A stretch of DNA of 64,000 bases from Prunus persica (GCF_000346465.2 NC_034014.1:18487956-18551955), one strand, 5' to 3'; counted from the stretch's first letter, positions 1 to 16,697 are shown. Notes: generated by a model from the sequence alone, not told the origin. Numbers and translations are program-made.

Positions 1-2336
1 CCTACTTTCTATATAATATGAAAATGTAAAATATAAAGATAAATAATATAATAATAGTTTGTAGACTTGTATAGTCCCTTAGAGTGACCAACTTTTTTCA
101 TGAGGCAAATGGGTAGGCAGCATGCCACCTGGGTAGTTATAGTACAATTTTGTTTATTTTATTTACCTCTTTTCTTGGAGATGCTCTAAGAAAGTGGCTA
201 ACTTCTTGTATGTCATGATACGGTGGTGTACAAATATAGAATTTTGTTAGCATTGGTGTTAAGTAGACTTCTATTTTATGAGGATTACGTTCTTGAAATT
301 TGTAGAGGTGACACTGCGCCTCGCGAAGAAGACGATGCCTGGGTGTTGGTGACCTAATAAACTCTACGCACCGTTTTGTCTATAGCCTCCTTTGATTTAA
401 ACGGTTTGTTTAGTGTTTGATTGTACAACCTCTCAGCTTGGTTTTATGATAATGACTAGATTTTAAAATAAAAAAATTCCTATTGGCCAATACAATAGAA
501 ATACAAAACCCTTTAAACACGTACCAGCATATATAACTACTAAAATTAATAAATGATATATTATTTTAATTACCCTATCTTTGCCGTATTCAAATTCTAA
601 TTTTTGAAGAATTTCCGTATGGCTATGTTGTACCATATCGTATTTTTGTACAAGTACAACATAGGTTTTGAGCTTTTAGAAATTTATCTGGGGTTTTGGA
701 TTGTCCACTTTTTTGGTGCTTTTAATGTTTTAAATGTTGCCCCTTCTCTGAAAAATTTATGAGTCCGCCAATGTACGTGAGTGTATGTTTGGATAGTGCG
801 ATGTTATTGGGACTCTATCCTTTTTTATTTTTTATTTTTGTAATCTTGGGTTAATGATATGATTTTCAATCATACTTAGTGACAGATTCAGGATTTATAC
901 TTTCAAGGGTCATGGTGTAAAAAGATCAAAGTCTCTAATAAAACTATCACATATCAAAAGGCCATCATTGATATCAATTTCATATGGTAAAGCAAAGGGT
1001 GCGGGTTGGAGGTTGCGGGTTAGGGTGAGAACTAGGGATTTAAGGTTTTGGAGGGGGAATGTCAGGCTGTATTGGGGGGAAAATGTTTTTTTCAAGACGT
1101 GGCTCAAAATATCGCTGTTTTTAGCCAGGTTAATTATTAAAAAAAATTGATGTGCTTGGGTCAAAACTAGGACGTTAAAAAAATAAAAGGAATCAACAGT
1201 GTAGCTGCCCAAGATTTCGTTGGGGCCTTTCGTTGAGCACTTGGAGTGCATGTTGGGGTCGACTATGAAGCTTCCACAAAATCACCGGTGAAGCTGCCAT
1301 TGCCAACAAGGTTTTTCGGCGTCCACCGGGTCGGGTGACCTCATTTGTCCCCATGTCAAATAAATAGAGGAGTATATACTATTTTGGAGTGGTCTAGAAG
1401 CATAACATAGTCTTAAAATAATTTCTGGTTTGCTTTGCATGTGTGCGTTTGTCTAAATCTCACGTGATTATAATAACTAATTACGTTAGAGTTGAGTCAT
1501 TCCACACGACTAAAACAAGGTCAATTACCTAATATTTAACGCAAATAATAAAATATACGATACGAAGCCACAACTGAAATTGTCAAGGTCTTCAACTGAA
1601 ATTTCCATGGCATTTGCATATAGGGTTGGTGACGAAGAAAACGGTCAAGTTTTTTGTCATGGGTCTTGAATTGGAGCTTTCGTGGTATATTCAGATAGGT
1701 TTTCGGACATCATGAAGAAAAGATGTCGATGTAGACAAGTTTTAAAATAGTTAAACCTGATTATTTTATGAACGGAGGGATCAACATTGGTTCATGAAAC
1801 AGCGTAGGCAAGTTTTAGTCATTGATAAAAATTAAAAACAGTTGATGGCATCTTCCGTGTTCTAGTACATCAATTCCATCGGAGCTCTTAATTATTATAT
1901 AATTACTTTTCATCTCTTTCTCTCTGATTTGCGACTCAATATAATAATTTTTAGAGAGAGAGAGAGATGGGGAATATGTTGTAGAACAATTTAGTTCAGG
2001 TGATGACACAGAGAGATGGGAATAGGAAGATGAGGTTGCAGAATATAAGAATGACAAACGTTGCAAAATGTTAAGAAGGGTCAGTTGACTGCGTATTCAT
2101 AGTATTGAACATTTCCTTGAGTTGACATTGACAATTACTTTTATTTTTTGTTAGATTACGTAGCAATATAGCAACCTACTTCATCAAATACAATGCCAAT
2201 TCAACAATCCTACAATAAACCCAGTCTCAAATTTGTGAATTACTTCTTATATCAAAGATGGAATAGTGACAGTCTAGAGAAAGAAAAATAGATATACTAA
2301 TATGAATATCTGATACTATGTGGTTATTCATTCTTA
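1..2336. other. Gene-free AT-rich intergenic DNA
   Basis: I find no exon chain, conserved protein segment or RNA gene here. Short open frames lack conserved residues or splice context. Visible items are a short GA run near 1952-1967 and, near 176-190, a GGAGATGCTCTAA string. That string resembles the outer ends of small Harbinger-type MITEs elsewhere in the window (a similar string lies near 5340). Nothing else is supportable. Confidence 0.6.
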
Positions 2337-2339
2337 TAA

Positions 2340-2637
2340 GAGCAAGTCCAGCCATAGCCCCCAGCCTTGGCAGGACAGGGCCCGAGCCCAGGCAACAACT
2401 TCCAGCTGGCCAAGCTTGCCCTGGCAAGCTGTGAGTCCCACGAGACTGGACCAACCCGCAAGCCAAACCTGATCTCTAGCTTGGGTTACAAATTCCTCTT
2501 ATAATATCTCATATGAATAGTGGTTGTCATGACAACGGGTGGGAACACCACAACCTTTTGCAATGGTTGCCACTATTCACGTGAATAGTAACAGCCCTTG
2601 CCTTGCCCTTTGCCATGACAAATAGGTGAAAGTGCTA
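2340..2637. mobile_element. PIF/Harbinger-type MITE, about 0.3 kb
   Basis: The left end reads TAA then GAGCAAGTCCAGCC. The right end reads GTGAAAGTGCTA then TAA. The ends are imperfect inverted repeats flanked by TAA, the 3-bp target typical of PIF/Harbinger elements. The inner right part (a GAATAGT motif, then a CCTTTGCCATGAC-like stretch) matches the ends of the larger elements at 30105-34016 and 47730-49730, so this looks like a non-autonomous relative. It has no coding capacity. The left boundary may be off by one or two bases. Confidence 0.7.
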
Positions 2638-3280
2638 TAAAGACAAAAAAATTTGTCGATAAAATCAAAGGATGTGTAATTTTTTCTTTATTACCAAAAA
2701 GTTTAGCGAATTTCACAATTAAATTTTGTACTTAAATATTAATTTTCCCATCACTTTTATACCGAGCAAAACCCATTATTTTTGCATGACAGTGTCATGC
2801 GGGGTTTAATTTTTGGCTAAACGGGTGTGGCTTAATGACGGGCTCATATCATCACGTGCATGAAAAAGTTAATTAACTAAAAATCGAAAACTCCCACCTA
2901 GACCCAACCGCAAACATCCAGGTAAACCCATTGGGATGTCGGTTTTTTTTTTTTATGGTTGGGCTGTACGTTTTGTTTATGTTTGTGTCTGTCAGGCCCT
3001 GTGTTATGGTGTTTGAATGGGCCTAATAAGTATGTAAAATTGGTTTTTTTCCACAAAGGGTCTCCAAAGTTCAAGAAATTATCATTTTTGATCCTTTATG
3101 TATTTTTGTGACATTGTTGATTCTCAAGGTTAAATTGGTCTCTACCGTCTGATTTTGTCGAAAATTCTGTTAAATTGCTGACATGAAACTTAAGTAGAGC
3201 CCACATATCATCAAGTCATGTGAATTTTCTAAGAGAAAAAATAAAATAAAATAAAATAAACCGATAAAAAAGCTCCAACT

Positions 3281-3460
3281 TTTTAGCTATTTCATTGACA
3301 CAGGATATTTCAGAATGTATTAAACATGGGCAATACTGGCTGGAAAAAGGTTGTTTCTGCATTTGGAGATGACATTTTACAACCTGATGCAGAAGTTGAT
3401 AGGCCTAACTAGGCCAACTTATATTCTCTAATCCCGCAAACTTCTGAATCGTTACTTACA
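3281..3460 (+). pseudogene. Duplicated, broken copy of dephospho-CoA kinase exon 2
   Basis: This stretch closely matches the second coding exon of the downstream dephospho-CoA kinase gene (5608-5753), including the end of the preceding intron with its TTTTTAGCTA and ATATTTCAG strings. It has lost one A in the GGCCTAAACTAGGCC-like stretch and about seven bases before the CGCAAACTTCTGAAT stretch, so the frame is destroyed. The following donor site (TCGGTACTTA in the gene) has become TCGTTACTTA. It is a partial segmental copy, since it includes intron sequence and is not a processed transcript. It cannot encode kinase. Confidence 0.85.
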
Positions 3461-3699
3461 GGGTGCCATGTTTGAGAATCGAGGTGGAGCATATGGATGT
3501 TTATATATCCATACCTAGAGTAAATCAGATAACAATTGGTCCTTAAGAGCCAAGTTGTAATTGTAGTCGGGAGTGTACCCAGTATTTGTCTCATATTAGA
3601 AGGCAGCGCAGTCCAAGTTTTCAGATAATTGTCATGAAGCATCCCCCAAGCATTATTCCTCAGAATCCACAACCCTGCCATTTTAGGACGTTCAGGCAA
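3461..3699 (-). other. Unrecognised open frame beside the duplicated exon
   Basis: A minus-strand frame of about 80 codons abuts the duplicated kinase exon. It is rich in Trp, Leu and Tyr (for example HLDSQTWHPV near its end) and looks like part of a real exon more than random sequence, but I do not recognise the family. The exon copy and this piece lie directly together, as if two gene fragments had been joined in one insertion. Function is unknown; it is probably a fragment. Confidence 0.3.
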
Positions 3700-4239
3700 C
3701 TCACATCCATCTCAATTAAATTGCCTTGAAAAGGATAGAAATTCATTTTGTCTTCAAATGGGCGATACAACCCACTCCTTGCTCAAGTGAGTTCAAAAAC
3801 TTAATAGATCATGGAAACCTCAATGTAGCACAAACAAATCAACCGCAAATAGGGAAAGGGAAATTGGATACGAACAGTTTGGATCCAGAGGCGGCTATGA
3901 GGGGGTTAAAACGGAGCCACTGCAAATCCAATTTTTTAGGGCCCCCAAATTGTTTGCCCATGCATATATGAAATAAGTATGTTAAATGTAAATTTCCTTA
4001 CTAAGTTTGAGCTTAGCTCGGTTGGTTGATCATGTTTTACATCCCCCACGAGCAGTATTTGACATATAGACCTCACCTAAATAACACATCAACAATAACA
4101 GAATTTTCAACGGAACTTGACGACATGGACCAATTTGATATACCCTAGGTAATCTCGAGGACCAATCATGTTATGAAAAAATATAAATGGCCACAGGTGA
4201 TAATTTCGTGAACTTCATCAACAATTTGTGAAAAAATAT

Positions 4240-4345
4240 ATATATATTTTAAATACAAGCGATAATGAGAAAGGAGAATCTAACCTAAAACCTTAAGTGC
4301 ACGGATAAATATTCTTAATCGACTGAGGTACAAGCTCATTGCTTT
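4240..4345 (-). mobile_element. Degenerate tRNA-derived SINE-like element
   Basis: Read on the minus strand, it has an A-box-like TACCTCAGTCG, a weak B-box-like TTAGATTCTCC and the TTATCGCTTGTA tail also seen in the SINE copies near 7112 and 16465. The copy is diverged, so assignment rests mainly on order and tail. Confidence 0.4.
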
Positions 4346-5399
4346 GTGGAACTGATTTTTATAATAGAGCAAAAAGGATTTCAAACAGAAGCCATCAAGT
4401 TCCAAAAGAAAAGAAAAATACTATCTTGGAAAAAAGAAAAAAAAAATTACTGCACGAATTGGAAATTACGCTCCTGGACGTTAGGAACTAACGCAACACA
4501 ATTCAATAAAATTATGATTAAATATTTTTTTGTCATTGAGTTTTATACAAATTTCAGTTTAGTCATTGAAATAAATTTACTTCAATTTTTTTATTTATCA
4601 AATTTTATTTTAATTATTCACTGAATTTAAAAAAAAATTGTGAATTGGAAATTACACTCCAAGACATTAGAAATAGAAAGTAATGCAACACCAGTAAATA
4701 AAATTAATAATTCCAATCAGCAATGCCACCAGTTTCCTGATTCCTCGTTTTTTTTTTTTGTTTTTTTATTTTCTGTTATACTTTTACATTAAACTCAAAG
4801 GAGGGGCAATCTCGATTCTCTCTACCCCAATTTCCACCACAAGGAGGACGCCAACCAATAACTTGGCCAATCGCCAGAGGTAAGAAATGTCTTCCCATTC
4901 TTTCTGATTCAGTTGGTTTGATCTTGTTTGTATGACTGCTTATTAGCTTGCATGGAAAGAAAAAGGCATGTTCTTACCATGAAGGGCATTTTGTTTTGCT
5001 GGAAATGTAAAACTGATTGGGTTCTTGTTATTTTATGTACTGTAGTTTCTTGTTTCTGGTTTCCTGTATTTGGGTAAGTGGATTGCAGAAACATTTTCAA
5101 AATTAAATTAATAAGAAAATGCTACCAAAACTGTTGTCAAATTGCAATTTTTTCTTTATTCTTTATATTCTTACTTGAATGTGTTGATAGAAATATGCCG
5201 CAACAGAGAGGCGCTTCATTTCTAGGGAGCCAAATTCCAAATCTTTAAAATGGGGAGATTGATAGGGTGCACTGGAGCCCCATCTTTGTGTTACTTCTCA
5301 AAAGAGCTAAAGAAAAGAGATAGCTAGAGTCATTTTCATTGGAGATGCTCTAAAAGCCTTTAGCTAATTTTGTTCTTATATTTGATTTTGCATTCAAGA

Positions 5400-6666
5400 A
5401 TGAGGATAGTAGGACTGACAGGTGGAATTGCATCCGGGAAGAGCACGGTCTCAAATCTCTTCAAGGCCCATGACTTTCCCGTCGTTGAGGCAGATCTTGT
5501 TGCTCGTGTAAGTAATGATCAAACCCTTAATACCCCTATATTAAAATCATAAAAGATTTATGGCAGTATTTTCTTTTTAGCTAGTCCATTGACAGATGAT
5601 ATTTCAGGATGTATTAAAGAAGGGCAAAACTGGGTGGAAAAAGGTTGTTTCAGCATTTGGAGATGACATTTTACAACCTGATGGAGAAGTTGATAGGCCT
5701 AAACTAGGCCAAATTATATTCTCTAATCCCGAAAAGCGCAAACTTCTGAATCGGTACTTACCCTTTTGCAGATAGTTCCATTTTTCTTTTGTGTTTTAAT
5801 TGAGAGTATCACTTAGTAATACTATTAGCTGTATGATTTTACTTCCTACTTCAACATTATCTCTGGTGCAGTTGAGTAAATCATAATCTTTTACAAATCT
5901 AGTCACCATTGAATACAAAAAGACTCACCCAGTGTCAATCTGTGAATGCTGGGTTCCCACTTATGGTTTTAAATTTATATCATTCAGGTCCTGTAATAAT
6001 CACCAAGTTTTGACTTGTCCAAGTTAAAATTCATAGTACAATCTCCTAATAACAAGGGAAATTATGCAAATTCCATTAGTCAAAATTGCCTAGATTTTGT
6101 TATAATATTCCTGGTAATGGTAATGCCTTATCAGAGATTCTGTGTTGGATTACTTTATAATACAAGTTCCATGACATATCAGTTTCAAAGTCTAGTTTTT
6201 ATCTTTTTGTAGAGTGCTGGCTCCTTACATATGGTTTGGAATCTTTTGGGAAGTTTTGAAGCTATGGATGGAGGGGTTTAAGATTATTGTTGTTGATGTT
6301 CCTCTATTGTTCGAGGCCAAGATGGAAAAATGGACAAAGCCCATTGTTTTGGTATGGGTTGATTCTGAAACACAGCTCCAGAGACTCATGTTGAGGGACA
6401 GTACAAGTGAGGATGATGCTCAGAACAGGATAAATGCTCAGATGTCACTTGATTTGAAAAAGACCAAGGCAGACCTAGTGATTGATAATACTGGTTCACT
6501 AAAGGATTTAAGAGAACAGTTTCGCAGTATCTTAGTTATCATCACGAAGCCCTTGACGTGGACTGAATTCGGGTTCTCTAGACGAGGTGTCGCGCTGTTT
6601 CTTCTCTCCATTGTTGTAGGTGTTTTGATGTACTTTCAGAGAAGTTTATATACTAGTAGTTTATAG
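5400..6666 (+). CDS. COAE: Dephospho-CoA kinase (CoaE), plant type
   Basis: It catalyses the last step of coenzyme A synthesis, ATP-dependent phosphorylation of the 3'-OH of dephospho-CoA. Three coding exons with GT-AG borders join in frame to about 235 aa: 5400-5507, 5608-5753 and 6213-6666. A likely 5'-UTR exon ends at 4879 (GAG|GTAAG), with an acceptor just before the ATG. The ATG at 5400 gives the family N-terminus [16 protein letters not shown], a P-loop at residues 8-16. Later family features are [17 protein letters not shown] (substrate/lid region), [11 protein letters not shown] and [11 protein letters not shown]. The C-terminus adds a hydrophobic stretch ([15 protein letters not shown]) that could anchor it in a membrane, as in plant homologues. 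Length matches plant CoaE. A broken copy of exon 2 lies 2 kb upstream. Family identity is firm; localisation is inference. Confidence 0.93.
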
Positions 6667-8700
6667 CAACCTTGGAATTGTACTTGGTTGAGATCTTGAT
6701 CTAAATCTCTCCCTCTTTGATAGAATAAGAACCTTCACTCTGTTTTGTAGCAACAATGAAGAATGATTTTTTGCATCACTGTCTAACTTTATTAAGCCAG
6801 AGCCTTGGTTATTTAAGTTTCTTGGTGGTGACTCATTTGAAATCTCACTTAGCTCTATCAATGAGGTTGTGTTTGGGGTATAACGAGATATGCATCATTT
6901 ATGTGCTATGGTTTCAACTTTATTACCTTCTTTTGGGGCTATCCCATTCCTTGGTTCTAGTCATACAGAAGTGGTCATCTAGATTTTGCTCCATTGTGCT
7001 TATTTTCTTATACCCCTTTTTTGGGTTTTTTCAATTTAGTATTATGTACTTAAGGGTATACTAGTATTGTGTTTTCAATTTTAACAATTCAAGCTATACT
7101 AGCATATATAATGGGTTTAGCCCAGTGGAAGAGGGTCTTGACTTGCAGACTAGAGGTCTCAGGTTTGAATCTCCATAGCATCATTTATGTGTATGTGTGA
7201 GAAATCCCTCTCCCCTCTAGTTTAGATTATCACTTGTACTAATAAACAAATCAATGTGGCATCTTGAACAATTTAGTACCATGTTACCTTGTTTTGGGGG
7301 CAATCCCATTCCTTGGTTCTAGTCATAGAAGTGGTCATCTATCTTTTGCTCCATTATGTTTATTTATTTTTGGGATATTTTTTATGGCATATTTACTTGT
7401 AAATAACGGGGGAACTTAAGAATAAGGAAATCAAGAATATGAATCAGATCAATTACTCCCCTAGTTTTGAGGGTATTTGATTGCGGATTTTATAGCATAT
7501 TTACTTAGAAGAAATGAGGAACTCATGAATAGGGGAACTTAAGAATTTGGGAGTAAGAAATTGGAATCGGATAAACTATTCCCTCTAGTTGATATGATTC
7601 CTAGTTTTGAGAGTATTTGATAACGGATTTTACTGTGGAACTCCCATAATTTTTTATTCCGTATACGTAAGTAAATGTAGGGGCACGTGTTAGTAACAAA
7701 GGGGAATACATAATTGGAATGATTATGATACCCATTACTAATAAGTAAACATGCCTTACAAGAATCAAGAAGTCATCAATTAGAAAACTTGGGAATCAAG
7801 GAATGATAATTGGATCAACTACTCCCCTAGTTGATCCCATCCTGATTTTGAGGGTATTTAATTATAGATTTTAACATGAAACCCACATAATTTTTATTTT
7901 TATTTTTGATGTATTAGTAAACGAGGGGAAGTCAAGAATTAGAATTAGTAAAGGGCTTTTCACATTTAAGCCCATAAATAGGGTCCAAAATATAGAAAAA
8001 CCCTACAATACTCAAACTCTAGAAAAAACTTATTTCACTTTTCACTTTTCACATGGCCCAAATATACCATACAAGCTTTGAATTACTAAAAAGTTACAAC
8101 ACTACCATGAGAGTTCTTTTCTAAAAATCATAATGCAAGCATAATAAAGGTATTTCACACATCATTCAAATTAAAAAAATAGTATTGTTGGTCCTTTTTG
8201 AGTTTTTTTCTTCAATTTATAGGTCTTAGTGTTTATATATAAAATCCATGCAAGAAATAAAGTTTATTATAAAATTCAACAAAGATAAGATTCAAAATTT
8301 CATTTTCTCAACAACTACAACATATGAAAAAGAAAAAGAAAAAAGAAGAATGATACAGTCTATGGAGACTCTTCAAACTGTTAAGATTTCAAAGATTTCA
8401 AATTGGCCCACTATTAGCAACATTGATATTGTCTCTAACTAAATTATATGTTTAGCAGGTGTAAAGTTTTTACATAAAAGACATTTATGTTATTAGTAGT
8501 GAAACTATTCATTTTTCATATTATATTTTATTTGACCAAGTTTCCATGACTTCATATTCTTCAACACAAACTCATTCAATTTATGTTTCTTCTTCAATTC
8601 AATTTCATACTTTCTCAGTCTCTCCTCCACTTTCTCCTTGCTGTTTTTATCGACACAGTCCATGATGTAGAAGCCGAGAATGCCACCAACAATGGCTTTG
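6667..8700. other. 3' UTR then gene-free DNA with internally repeated AT-rich segments
   Basis: The first few hundred bases after the kinase stop are T-rich and probably include its 3' UTR. From about 7370 to 7900 a motif around TTACTCCCCTAG and GAGGGTATTTGAT recurs three times with drift (near 7450, 7580 and 7825), so this part is a decayed repeated MITE-like block. I see no coding exon. Confidence 0.5.
7112..7265 (+). mobile_element. tRNA-derived SINE
   Basis: It has an internal RNA polymerase III promoter: a perfect A box (TAGCCCAGTGG, 7118-7128) and, 34 bases on, a B box (GGTTTGAATCTCC, 7162-7174). It is followed by a tRNA-unrelated body ending GTTTAGATTATCACTTGTAC. The same body and tail occur inverted at 16465-16612. 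It is not a functional tRNA gene: no cloverleaf acceptor stem can be drawn. Confidence 0.75.
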
Positions 8701-8722
8701 GTGTTGATCCAGACATAGGCCT

Positions 8723-8725
<3 letters not shown>

Positions 8726-8787
<62 letters not shown>
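8726..8787. repeat. (CT)n microsatellite, about 62 bp
   Basis: Uninterrupted CT dinucleotide run followed by a short C run. It produces Leu-Ser repeats in translation that are not a gene. Confidence 0.97.
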
Positions 8788-8789
<2 letters not shown>

Positions 8790-8811
8790 CCCTTGATTTT
8801 ATTGGGAAAGT

Positions 8812-10130
8812 TTCATGGTGTTTTTACTAATCAGGAATTGGAATTCTCATAAGGAATTGGATTTCACCTATGGAGGATTCCCGCGTTTACTTTACATCAA
8901 GGAATTAAAAAGTAAGCGGGGCCCACACAAAATTAGGAATTGAATTCCTGATTTTGGAGAAATCCAATTCTTGGGTGAGGGGTGGTATTTTAATTCCTAG
9001 AGAACTAACCCATTAGGAATTCATCTTTTTTACTCATTATATCCTCACACAATTTTAAAATTTGTCATCTACTTTAACTCAACAACAAGAAAATTTTAGT
9101 AATTAGTACCACTCCTATGCCAATTCCATATGTTTTTTTTTTAGAAGGAGAAATTCATTTATAAAACCACAGACGTATAAAGAGCGACATGTCATGGACT
9201 AACAGGAGAGTCCAATTCAGGTCACGTTGGACCATTACAATAAAAGAACAAGTCAAAAACAAAATCTAACACAAATACTTCCGATGAGAACCGCAACTAG
9301 AGGCTAACACAGTAGACCCACATGAGAGGACCGTAGAAACCCCAAATAGTAACTCACATGAGAGGACTGCAGAACATCTCAATTGTCAAAAGAAGCCTTC
9401 TATGAGCAAAATCATAGTCTTTTGACACCCATACAAACTGTAAGTCATACCATAACAGAAGCTAGGAGAGAACACGGAGGACGAACACAGAAACAATAGT
9501 AAAGAGACCCATGAGAAGCACTTCACTTTAACTCAGAACCTGACAAAGAAAACTTCCTATGACCAAGCATAGTTCTTCGGTTGGCGCAGAGTAAAGAAGA
9601 GCACTACATCCCAACAATTACCACCAATGTAGCTGTTGCCGCCGCCGTTAAAACAGAAACAAAACATCAGCCACCAGGTATGACAACTCTCCCAAGGAGA
9701 GACACAATCCAGTGTCATTACTGTAGCCGCCGCCGAGACAAAGACAACACCAGTCACCTGGAATATTGCAAAAACAACCAAACAAAATAAACAGACAAAC
9801 AGATCTAGACTATTTGGGGAGGGGAAGGGGAGGAGAAAAAGGGATAAGAGGAAAGGAAAATATGGGAGAAAAAGAAAGGGAGATGAGGAGAGGAAGGGGA
9901 AGATGAGCGGAGGGGAGGAGGTGCAGTGGCCACCTCCCCCCTTAGCTTCCTCGCGGTTGGTTGTTAGCAAAAAGAAAGGGGATAAGAGTGCGGCTAGGGT
10001 TTTGCCAATTCCATATAGTTAAGTAAACAACTTCAATAGGAATCCAAAATCTAATTCTCCTCAATCCAACTCCTCCTCAATTCAATTCCTCATGATCCAA
10101 TTACGGATTAATAAACATACCATCAATGTT
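8812..10130. mobile_element. MITE with TGTTTACTAATCC-type ends, split by a retroposon
   Basis: The two outer parts (8812-9131 and 10003-10130) together resemble the uninterrupted element at 25530-26015. Shared features are repeated GGAATT motifs, a GGGGCCCACACAAAATTAG-like segment, a CACTCCTATGCC-like segment and a right end reading GGATTAATAAACATACC. The terminal sequences are imperfect inverted repeats. The middle is a later retroposon insertion (9132-10002). No coding capacity. Confidence 0.65.
9132..10002 (-). mobile_element. LINE-like retroposon with poly(A) and 14-bp target duplication
   Basis: The insert is flanked by identical 14-bp copies of TGCCAATTCCATAT (9118-9131 and 10003-10016). 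It begins on the plus strand with a T run (9133-9142), which is the poly(A) tail of a minus-strand element. This is the signature of target-primed reverse transcription. A related copy lies at 20840-21647, and a RNase H-bearing LINE piece with a similar 3' edge is at 39845-40290. Within the insert CACATGAGAGGAC occurs twice. I see no complete reading frame, so it is truncated or non-autonomous. Confidence 0.75.
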
Positions 10131-10805
10131 TTGTTTTGTTATTTTAAATATTTTATTCAACTTTAAATAATTTTAAAAAAAAAAAAAAATTCCCACGTGT
10201 GCCACCACCTTGCATGTTGCAACACATTTTCAAGCACACCTTGCAAGTTGTAACACATTTTCAAGATGAAATATTTTGTTATAAAAACTGAAAACATGTC
10301 TTAAGTGTGCAAGTCATTTCGGGTATCTCAAAACAACATATAACCAAGGTCTTTGTTTTGTTTTTTTAAACCTGAAAAGCAAAGGTCGAGGTTTAATATT
10401 GATTCTTGACTAGTTGGACTCATCCCAAATTAAAAAGAAAAAAAAAAAAAAAAGAGTAGAACATCTTGACTAGTCACACAAGTTGAACCAGTGCTTGCTT
10501 TGCCTTGCCTGCTTGAATTTTTGTACTCACCTCCTTGCACACCCACTGCCTAAATTAGGTAGGCATGTGCTGTTGAATTATAGTCATGTTTGTCAGCATG
10601 ACAATTACCCTTCAGCATGGATCTACATAATTATATGGTTGCCTAGTCTAATCAATCAAAATTTGTACTCAACAAAATATAAGATGAAAATTAAATCACC
10701 TGACCTAGAGAGTTTATCATTTCAGTATTAAACATTTACTTTCATACTTACTATTTGTACTTCAACTTAATTTTTTTTTCCGACACCAACTAGCTCTTCA
10801 TGTGC
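10131..10805. other. Gene-free AT-rich DNA
   Basis: Contains A runs (10172-10188 and about 10438-10453) and two nearby copies of a TTGCA-GTTG-AACACATTTTCAAG block around 10210-10265. No coding exon or RNA gene is evident. Confidence 0.5.
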
Positions 10806-10925
10806 AAACGTGAGTTAAGCGAATTGGCTACAATAATGCGCCCGATCCTTTACACATAAGTTCGAATTTCCGTATTTATCAATTAGAGTTGTTTAGATTA
10901 TCGTTTTATACAAAGAATATTAGGG
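10806..10925 (+). mobile_element. SINE-like element, second subtype
   Basis: It has an A-box-like TTAAGCGAATTGG (10815-10827) and a B box AAGTTCGAATTTCC (10858-10871), followed by a GTTTAGATTATCG tail motif. The tail is shared with the copies at 7112, 16465 and 51236. Confidence 0.6.
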
Positions 10926-11242
10926 ATAAGAATTAAGCACATGACTCTAACTAAAACTCAGAAATTGAAGATGAGAAATTGATATTAGGGATAGGGATAG
11001 AGTTTGTGCTCCTAAGTGCTCAATTACTTCAGCTCCATCCAAACCCTTACGAGTCGACAAGTTGTAACTTAAATGACCTGAATATACCATCTGCCAACAC
11101 CTTGCACAACCTAACCTCAAGTCCCAGTCAATACTCAACTCCATCCATTTTCCCACCAACCCCAAGGGACCCCCCTCACTCTCTCCTTCCTCTGCTTTAA
11201 AATGCAAAAGTTTAAAATGCAAGATTCCTCCAATTCACCTAA

Positions 11243-15717
<4,475 letters not shown>

Positions 15718-16464
15718 AGCCTGTCTGCCCGCATTTAAATTAAGCAAAATCGTTACTGGTAATGTTGCAACTGTTGTACTTCGGTGTAAATCTGTACTCT
15801 AGTAACTCTAGTAATTGTTTCGAAACTAAGTTGGTCCTGTAGGGGACAGTCTAAAATAATTTTTTCGGGCTGTATTCAACAGTTATGCAATCAAAGGCTT
15901 ATGTTCCTATTGTATTTAATTTTGGTTAAATCAAAGGTGTATGTTGAATTGTATTTTAAGGATTCTAAACTCATTTTTCAGAATGGTCTTTTCTTAGAAA
16001 CTACTGGAATCTGGCATTTTCGTTGGAAATATGATCTACCAAATGTACCTTTTGGAAGCTGAAATATAAGGTTATAGTAATCATTAAGAATTAGTATATA
16101 GTTAAGAAGAAAACAGAGAATGAGGTTACAAAAATCAACTCTACCCTTTGTTGGCAAAACTTTTATGTTGCAGGTTTGGGACTTGTGAGAAAGCTGAACC
16201 GAAAGTAATTTGCAGTTATTAAACATGGAAATGTAGTCCTAGGAAACGCATCCTAAAAGGGTTGTGACTAATTAAGTTGAAGCCCAATAACGTCTAATAT
16301 GGATATTTCCCACAAAGTGTCTCAAATAAGTTTGTTTGAGGTATCCCTCAAAAGAATGAAACTATATATATGTCTGTTTTGGTTAATTTATGCTCAAATA
16401 TAGTTTAAAGCCCACATGGAGGCCACTCATTACTCGCAACTTCTTGTTCTTGTCCATTTTTTTA
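15718..16464. other. 3' UTR of the aminotransferase and gene-free DNA
   Basis: T-rich sequence after the stop probably includes the 3' UTR (GTTGTACTTCGGTGTAAATC region). No further coding exon is visible before the SINE at 16465. Confidence 0.45.
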
Positions 16465-16612
16465 TTTTTAGTACAAGCGATAATCTAAACTACAAGGGAG
16501 TGAGTTTTCTCACACACACTATCAATGTGTCATGGGAGTTCGAACCTCCAATCATTGGTATGCAAGTTAAGGCCCATTTTCCACTAGGTTATATCACTCA
16601 TCCCTTTTCCAC
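16465..16612 (-). mobile_element. tRNA-derived SINE, inverted copy
   Basis: On the minus strand there is an A box TAACCTAGTGG (16581-16591), a B box within GGAGGTTCGAACTCCC (about 16534-16549) and the tail GTTTAGATTATCGCTTGTAC. It belongs to the same family as the plus-strand copy at 7112-7265. Confidence 0.75.
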
Positions 16613-16697
16613 TTTCTTGTTTTGTTCTGAAACATTCACGCACAAGTTGATATTAACTATTTGTATTCAATAATTGAGAAATTAGGGAAAACTATTT

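Noticed and set aside
7112..7180. Possible tRNA gene
   Set aside because: A and B boxes are present but the flanks do not form an acceptor stem, and the same body and tail occur in other copies, so it is a SINE.
9557..9970. 137-codon minus-strand frame with Phe/Leu/Pro-rich start
   Set aside because: It falls inside the LINE-like retroposon. Low-complexity purine-rich DNA keeps the frame open; the second copy at 20840-21647 does not preserve it.
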